Source of the DNA: Acidobacteriota bacterium
Lineage (GTDB): Bacteria > Acidobacteriota > Vicinamibacteria > Vicinamibacterales > UBA823
DNA length: 10,482 nt
Direction of reading: 5' to 3'
Assembly (NCBI GenBank): GCA_002720285.1
Contig: PBHT01000014.1
Coordinates: 1-10,482, forward strand
The notes beneath the pieces are model-generated. The model was not told where the DNA came from. It was given only the letters and a program-made list of their open reading frames with translations, and searched no databases. The translations under genes and the position numbers were made by a program. Of the stretch, positions 6,200 through 10,482 are shown in pieces; position 1 is the stretch's first letter, and every line of letters starts with the position of its first letter.

Positions 6200-6204
6200 G
6201 GAGG
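6200..6204 (+). promoter_or_regulatory. Ribosome binding site of the HtrA gene
   Basis: GGAGG within GGGAGGA (6199-6205) lies 5 nt before ATG 6210. It sets the start and rejects the longer frame from TTG 6111, which would overlap the end of the M24 peptidase gene. Confidence 0.8.
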
Positions 6205-6209
6205 AATCG

Positions 6210-7721
6210 ATGTCCACGCGAAGAACAACCGTCTTTTCCATGGTCCTGATTGCTGTTGTCTCAATGGCCGTTGGCATGGTGCTCACGTCACGGTTAGACC
6301 TGTCGTCAAGTTCGTCGGCTCAATCGGTTAGCCTGCCGCCGACAAACAGTGACCCGATAACAGGAACAATCGACGCTGAGACGTTTCGGCGCATCGCGAC
6401 CGCCCAAACGCCAATGGTCGTGACCATCAGGACCGAATCACGTCGATTAACACAGGACCTGACGGACTTCTTTGGTGGGGGCGACGACCTATTTCGACGC
6501 TTCTTTGGACAACCGGCGCCAGAGCAGGAACGCCCTCGTGAGGAATTCACCCAAGGTGCCGGTACCGGCTTTGTGATCGACGAAACAGGTTTAATCTTAA
6601 CTAACAATCACGTTGTCGAAGACGCCACGAAAATTGAGGTGGGTTTTTTCAACGATGAAAGTGCCTTCTACGAAGCTCGCGTCGTGGGACGAGACCAGCT
6701 AACCGACAGTGCTCTTATCGAACTCGTCGATCAACCAGAACATGATCTTCCAGTCGCTAAATTTGGCGATTCGAGTCAGATACAACCTGGGGACTGGGTC
6801 ATGGCCATCGGTAACCCGTTCAACCTGGCGCACACGGTCTCTGTCGGCGTAATCAGTGCGATAGGTCGGCCATTTCCTGTGGCTCCTGGTCGGCAGCAAG
6901 ATGTCCTCCAAACTGATGCGGCGATCAATCCTGGCAACTCAGGCGGCCCGTTGCTCAATATTCGCGGCGAAGTAGTTGGCATCAACACCGCGATCGTGAG
7001 CGACCGCGCCAGTAATCTTGGTATCGGTTTCGCGGTCCCGATAAATGCAGTCCTCGAATTGCTACCACAACTTCAGGGTGGCAAAGTGACCCGTGGGCGG
7101 ATTGGTGTGAATATCACTGCTGTGCAGCGGGAAGCCGTCGAACTATTCGGGTTGCCCAATACACAAGGGGCGGTGGTCGCAAGCGTTGAACCTGACGGGC
7201 CGGCAGCACTAGGGGGTCTCGAACCTGGCGACGTGATTGTCGAGTACAACGGGGATCTTGTGACCGATACAAGCGACTTGCAGAGCAGAGTAACCCGCAC
7301 GGCTCCGGGGACCGAAGTGCCAATCACAGTTATGCGGGAACAGGAGCGAACAACCCTAGAAGTGACCATCGGGGAACTCGACCTGGAAGCCGAAGCCCAG
7401 CCACGTTCGGCCAGCAATAACAATGAAGATCAGAGTACCGGGTTCGGCATGACGCTCTCCGACCTCAACGGTGAGTTGTCACGGCGGCTTGGAGTTCCAA
7501 GTGATATTACAGGTGCAATCATTAGAGAACTCGAACCTCGCGGCGCCGCAGCACAGGCTGGCATGCTGCAGGGGGATATCATCGTCGAGGTTAACCGAGT
7601 CGAAGTCGATAGTGCCCGTAGTGCAGTGCGAGAATTGCAACTCGTCGACTCCGGAGAACCGGCCTTCTTCCTGATTTGGCGAGACGGCACGGAGACCTTC
7701 GTTCAAGCGACTAAAGAGTGA
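6210..7721 (+). CDS. HtrA/Deg-family serine protease with two PDZ domains
   Basis: This 503-residue S1C protease begins with a basic tip and one hydrophobic segment (about 8-27, VFSMVLIAVVSMAVGMVLTS) that acts as a membrane anchor or signal peptide, so the enzyme should face the periplasm. A serine-rich linker follows. The trypsin-like domain covers about 60-285, with the catalytic triad intact: H134 in TNNHVVE, D166 in LTDSALIEL and S244 in NPGNSGGP. Two PDZ modules follow: one at about 290-387 (GAVVASVEPDGPAALGGLEP, then GDVIVEYNG) and one at about 410-497 (AAAQAGMLQGDIIVEVN). This is the DegP/DegQ architecture, used for degradation and chaperoning of misfolded envelope proteins. The phenylalanine/glycine-rich LA-loop-like insertion (DFFGGGDDLFRRFFGQ) before the protease core is typical of the family. 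The methyltransferase gene follows 18 nt later and is probably co-transcribed. Heat- or envelope-stress control is usual for the family, but no such promoter is visible. Confidence 0.93.
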   Translation: MSTRRTTVFSMVLIAVVSMAVGMVLTSRLDLSSSSSAQSVSLPPTNSDPITGTIDAETFRRIATAQTPMVVTIRTESRRLTQDLTDFFGGGDDLFRRFFGQPAPEQERPREEFTQGAGTGFVIDETGLILTNNHVVEDATKIEVGFFNDESAFYEARVVGRDQLTDSALIELVDQPEHDLPVAKFGDSSQIQPGDWVMAIGNPFNLAHTVSVGVISAIGRPFPVAPGRQQDVLQTDAAINPGNSGGPLLNIRGEVVGINTAIVSDRASNLGIGFAVPINAVLELLPQLQGGKVTRGRIGVNITAVQREAVELFGLPNTQGAVVASVEPDGPAALGGLEPGDVIVEYNGDLVTDTSDLQSRVTRTAPGTEVPITVMREQERTTLEVTIGELDLEAEAQPRSASNNNEDQSTGFGMTLSDLNGELSRRLGVPSDITGAIIRELEPRGAAAQAGMLQGDIIVEVNRVEVDSARSAVRELQLVDSGEPAFFLIWRDGTETFVQATKE

Positions 7722-7739
7722 ATCATCTTCACTAGACCC

Positions 7740-8873
7740 ATGGTGCTCCGCGACCTAATAGTGGAGCGGGCCCGAAAAAACGGCCCGCTCACCTTCGTGG
7801 AGTACATGGAGTTGGCGCTGTACCATCCCGAGCTTGGTTACTACACACGCGCGTCCCAACGCTCTGGCCGGGCAGGTGATTTTTTCACCAGCGTCGACGT
7901 TGGAACTCTTTTCGGTCAGTTGCTGGCCGTGCAGTTTGAGGAGATGTGGTCGCTCGTCAATCAATCTGCTAAAGAAGAACCTCGGTTCGACATTGTCGAG
8001 GCTGGCGCTGGCAATGGACGCTTATCCCGAGACGTGTTAAGTGCGGCAAGCTTGGTCCCGAGTTTCTACGACTCTATCCGACTCCATCTCGTAGAACGCA
8101 GCATCAACGCCCGTTCCGAGCAGCCTGCTGTGCTCGGAACCCATATTGACAAACTCGTTTACAGCAATGACGAGCTACCTCACGCGATCCGCGGTGTCAT
8201 ATTCGCCAACGAGCTCCTCGACGCATTTCCCGTTCATCGGGTCACAATGACCGCAGACGGACTGCGTGAGATTCGCGTGGACGCGGACGGTGATCGCCTA
8301 GTCGAACGGCTCCAACCTGTTCAGACGCCAACCTTGTTAAAATATTTAGACAAGCTTGAGGTCACGTTACCGATTAACTCCTCTGCCGAAATCAATCTAC
8401 TTGCACTAGATTGGGTCCAGACAGCGGCCAATCAGCTTCATGAAGGCTTTATCGTGCTCATCGACTACGGTCATGATGCACTGCAGCTCTACGGCTCCGC
8501 ACAACGTCACGGAACGTTGGCTGCATACCGTCAACACGTCCAAGCACCGAGCAGAGCTTTATGGCTAAATGAACCAGGCGACTGGGATCTTACGTCGCAC
8601 GTCGACCTCACATCGTTGACTCGTTGCGCCGAACACTGCGGACTTCTGTGTCTCGGCTCACTCGACCAAACCTATTTCCTACTTGGACTAGGCAGTGCGA
8701 ACATCCTTTCAAGCCAGCCAGATAATAGTCTTGACGAGCTCAAACAACGTCTCGCCGCAAAGACGCTGTTCATGCCAGGTGGACTAGGTAGCACACACAA
8801 AGTATTGGTCTTCGCTAAAGGCGTTGGTTCGCCAGCACTTCGAGGCTGTTCTCACGGTACGCGGTTGACCTAG
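7740..8873 (+). CDS. MidA/NDUFAF7-family SAM-dependent methyltransferase
   Basis: This 377-residue protein matches the COG1565 (DUF185) family. The N-terminal GPLTFVEYMELALYHPELGY (15-34) and RAGDFFTSVDVGTLFG (44-59) blocks are diagnostic. They are followed by the SAM-binding glycine motif EAGAGNG (87-93), ANELLDAFPVHRV (156-168), IDYGH (241-245), GTLAAYRQH (258-266) and DLTSHVDLTSL (283-293). The mitochondrial member NDUFAF7/MidA dimethylates an arginine on a complex I subunit. Bacterial homologues are widespread, but their targets are largely unknown, so methylation of an Nuo subunit is only a hypothesis. It is cytoplasmic, with no signal peptide. The ATG lies 18 nt after the HtrA stop with no clear ribosome site, so translation may rely on read-through from HtrA. 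No alternative upstream start is possible in the short gap without overlapping HtrA. Confidence 0.9.
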   Translation: MVLRDLIVERARKNGPLTFVEYMELALYHPELGYYTRASQRSGRAGDFFTSVDVGTLFGQLLAVQFEEMWSLVNQSAKEEPRFDIVEAGAGNGRLSRDVLSAASLVPSFYDSIRLHLVERSINARSEQPAVLGTHIDKLVYSNDELPHAIRGVIFANELLDAFPVHRVTMTADGLREIRVDADGDRLVERLQPVQTPTLLKYLDKLEVTLPINSSAEINLLALDWVQTAANQLHEGFIVLIDYGHDALQLYGSAQRHGTLAAYRQHVQAPSRALWLNEPGDWDLTSHVDLTSLTRCAEHCGLLCLGSLDQTYFLLGLGSANILSSQPDNSLDELKQRLAAKTLFMPGGLGSTHKVLVFAKGVGSPALRGCSHGTRLT

Positions 8874-8912
8874 ATGCACGGTGGAGGGCAAGCGCCGCGG
8901 GTAGGTAATCGC

Positions 8913-8918
8913 TATAAT
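8913..8918 (+). promoter_or_regulatory. Candidate -10 box upstream of the CYTH–nucleotidyltransferase pair
   Basis: A perfect TATAAT lies in the 81-nt gap after the methyltransferase gene, predicting a start near 8925 and a leader of about 30 nt. I find no good -35 hexamer at the right distance and no TGn extension, so this is a weaker call. GAAGG (8950-8954) touches the ATG directly, which is too close for a normal ribosome site. Confidence 0.4.
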
Positions 8919-8954
8919 TTTCTGGACCAAGTTATAGACACGGAACACTGAAGG

Positions 8955-9518
8955 ATGAACCGTCCTCTGGAACGCGAAGTCAAACTCAGATACTCCAAGC
9001 CAGATGAGGCCAGAGAAGCGATACTTAAGACCGGCGCAAGGCTGATGCGCAGACGAAGGCTTCAGCAGGATTCCTTACTAGATACCGACGATGGCACACT
9101 GAATCGCCAAGATTCGACATTGCGTGTTCGTGTAGAGTCTGAACAAGCCACCGTAACATTTAAGGGCCCGACGATTTCATCGACGATGAAATTACGCGAA
9201 GAACTGGAAACACCTGTTGGTGACGGTCCCACGGTACTCAGAATGCTTGAACGAATCGGTTTCACAATCGCATTTCGCTATGAGAAGTATCGCGAAGAGT
9301 TCAGGAGCGGTGATGATGTCATAGTAGCCATCGATGAAACCCCCATTGGGACCTTTGTCGAGCTTGAAGGTTCGGCACAGGGCATTGAGGCGTTCACAGT
9401 GCAACTGGGTCGGGCGCAGTCTGACTACATAACCGAAACCTATTACGAGCTTTTCATGCAGACAGGAAACGCTGACACGACCGCGAGTCCACACATGATA
9501 TTCGGAAGTCTAACGTGA
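8955..9518 (+). CDS. CYTH-domain protein (class IV cyclase/triphosphatase family)
   Basis: This 187-residue protein has the family-defining ExExK motif near its N-terminus (E6-R-E8-V-K10). The charged residues that line the triphosphate tunnel follow in order: R57 and R59 (LRVRV), K70 (TFKG), R81 and E83 (LREEL), R108 with K111 (RYEKYR), D127-E128 (AIDETPIG) and E136/E138 (VELEG). CYTH proteins bind triphosphate-containing substrates with divalent metals. Members act as adenylate cyclase (CyaB type), thiamine triphosphatase or inorganic triphosphatase, and the sequence alone does not separate these. The short length and lack of a CHAD domain make it a single-domain CyaB/ThTPase-like form. Its stop overlaps the GTG of the next gene by 4 nt, so the two are probably made together. 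A tail of about 20 residues after the last core strand looks unstructured. Confidence 0.88.
   Translation: MNRPLEREVKLRYSKPDEAREAILKTGARLMRRRRLQQDSLLDTDDGTLNRQDSTLRVRVESEQATVTFKGPTISSTMKLREELETPVGDGPTVLRMLERIGFTIAFRYEKYREEFRSGDDVIVAIDETPIGTFVELEGSAQGIEAFTVQLGRAQSDYITETYYELFMQTGNADTTASPHMIFGSLT
9504..9508 (+). promoter_or_regulatory. Ribosome binding site selecting a GTG start
   Basis: GGAAG lies inside the end of the CYTH gene, 6 nt before GTG 9515. The alternative ATG at 9524 would be 15 nt away, so GTG is the better start. Confidence 0.55.
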
Positions 9519-10482
9519 CAAATATGATTCCGACTCAGGCCTTAGTGCTGACCGCAGGACTCGGCAAGCGCCTTCGTCCTCTGAGTAACATTCGTGCCAA
9601 ACCGGCCATCCCGGTTGCAGGCGAGCCACTCGTGCATCGTCTACTGCGCTGGTTAGTTGATCAGGGTGTTCAGGATGCAGTGCTGAATCTCCACTACCTC
9701 CCAAACACGATTACAGGTGTTATTGGCGATGGAAGCGAACTCGGCCTCCGTATACGTTACACATGGGAACCGCGTTTACTTGGTTCGGCTGGTGGACCGC
9801 GCACGATGCTACCGTTACTGGACCCCTGTTCAACGTTTATTGTCAACGGTGACACCCTCACCGACATGTCTCTTGAACGATTGGCCGACGAACATAAGCA
9901 GAGCGGCGCTAGGGTCACTCTGGCAGTTACCGACAATCCCGATCCAGCCAGGTACGGTGGAGTCACCGTAGACGATAGCGGATGGGTCCGCGAGTTCTTA
10001 CCACCGGGTCACCAAGCGCCTTCTAAGCATTTTGTTGGTGTGCAACTGGTTGAGCCAAGCGTGTTTAATCAACTAACGTTGGGAGAACCCGCTTCATCAG
10101 TGGGCGGACTATATACGGGCCTGATAGCTTCCGAACCTCGTAGCATTCGTGCGCATAGAATCTCTGGGCGCTTCCTCGACATTGGTACACCGGCGGACTA
10201 TTTGGAAACCTCGCTCGCACTTGCTCCCGAGGGCGGACTTTCAAAAATTACTGGTGCCGGTAGTTGCGTTGATCCCTCGGCTAAGCTAGTTCGGACAGCC
10301 ATCTGGGACCGAGTCACCGTAGAGGCGAATTGTGAGCTGACTGACTGTATTATCACCGACGGGGTGGAGCTCCCATCGGGCAGTCGGTTTACACAACAGG
10401 TCCTCTTACTGCAACCTGGTTCGGCAGAGCCTCTAGTGACTCCTCTAGTCGCCAAACCAGCATCATCGCCGGAAGGTGCGAC
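9515..10482 (+). CDS. Sugar-phosphate nucleotidyltransferase, C-terminus beyond window
   Basis: 322 codons are visible and the frame is still open at the window edge. The protein is a GT-A-like NTP-sugar pyrophosphorylase. The nucleotide loop is LTAGLGKRLRPLS (12-24), with K29 in AKPAIPV. LGSAGGPR (89-96) follows, then the first metal aspartate in VNGD (D113) and the second in FLDIGTPADY (D222). A segment from about 248 to 292 (GAGSCVDPSAKL, then IWDRVTVEANCELTDCII) has hexapeptide-repeat spacing, suggesting a short left-handed beta-helix as in mannose-1-phosphate guanylyltransferases. A Pro/Ala/Ser-rich end follows. The nucleotide and sugar cannot be read directly: GDP-mannose, UDP-MurNAc (MurU-like) or dTDP-glucose chemistry are all possible, and the beta-helix part favours a GMPP-like enzyme over the shorter MurU. 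GTG overlaps the CYTH stop (GTGA), pointing to translational coupling. Confidence 0.87.
   Translation, partial: MTNMIPTQALVLTAGLGKRLRPLSNIRAKPAIPVAGEPLVHRLLRWLVDQGVQDAVLNLHYLPNTITGVIGDGSELGLRIRYTWEPRLLGSAGGPRTMLPLLDPCSTFIVNGDTLTDMSLERLADEHKQSGARVTLAVTDNPDPARYGGVTVDDSGWVREFLPPGHQAPSKHFVGVQLVEPSVFNQLTLGEPASSVGGLYTGLIASEPRSIRAHRISGRFLDIGTPADYLETSLALAPEGGLSKITGAGSCVDPSAKLVRTAIWDRVTVEANCELTDCIITDGVELPSGSRFTQQVLLLQPGSAEPLVTPLVAKPASSPEGA

Noticed and set aside
6111..6209. Longer HtrA frame starting at TTG 6111 inside the M24 gene
   Set aside because: It would place 33 non-hydrophobic residues before the membrane anchor; ATG 6210 has a near-perfect ribosome site.
1..10482. Mobile elements, CRISPR arrays, tRNA or rRNA genes, toxin-antitoxin or defence genes
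   Set aside because: I saw no transposase or integrase motif, no regularly spaced direct repeats, no T-loop-like GTTCRANNC with matching arms in the gaps, and no gene composition clearly unlike its neighbours.

Overview
This looks like an ordinary chromosomal segment from a bacterium, most likely a member of the Acidobacteriota. The main clue is the long minus-strand gene at 2543-4651. It has the degenerate von Willebrand A domain and the C-terminal 'YYVLGYYP…RPGLVVRSRKGYQAP' signature of the VWFA-related family that is greatly expanded in Acidobacteria (TIGR03436-type). That assignment rests on family recognition, not on a search. I see no mobile element, CRISPR array, tRNA, rRNA or phage gene.

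Layout. Positions 2-139 hold the last 45 codons of a P1/DmpA-type (S58) peptidase. A threonine/serine dehydratase (167-1153) follows 27 nt later, probably in the same transcript. Next come an orphan zinc-ribbon protein (1323-1781) with its own promoter and a lipoprotein (1878-2435) with a strong promoter and ribosome site. The lipoprotein gene converges on the minus-strand VWFA gene, and the space between their stop codons carries a strong hairpin plus an overlapping, mutually exclusive second hairpin. A divergent intergenic region (4652-4945) then leads into a plus-strand series: M24 metallopeptidase (4946-6127), membrane-anchored HtrA/Deg serine protease (6210-7721), MidA/NDUFAF7-like methyltransferase (7740-8873), CYTH-domain protein (8955-9518) and a sugar-phosphate nucleotidyltransferase (9515 to beyond the window end). 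The last two overlap by 4 nt and look translationally coupled.

How the genes may fit together. Three peptidases of unrelated families (S58, M24, S1C) lie within about 7.7 kb, with an amino-acid dehydratase beside the first. This is compatible with peptide and amino-acid turnover, but only the immediate neighbours look like operon partners. HtrA, the lipoprotein and the VWFA protein are all predicted to act at or beyond the cytoplasmic membrane. The nucleotidyltransferase points to sugar-nucleotide (cell wall or glycan) synthesis.

The most interesting sequence-level signals are regulatory. Two genes (1323 and 4946) have a -10 box placed so that transcription should begin at, or one base before, the ATG, and neither has a Shine-Dalgarno sequence, so they look leaderless. 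The lipoprotein, VWFA, HtrA and nucleotidyltransferase genes instead have clear ribosome sites. For the first three of these, the ribosome site (and, for the lipoprotein and VWFA genes, the promoter) shows that the start lies well inside the longest open frame. I did not find a convincing undescribed multi-gene system here.
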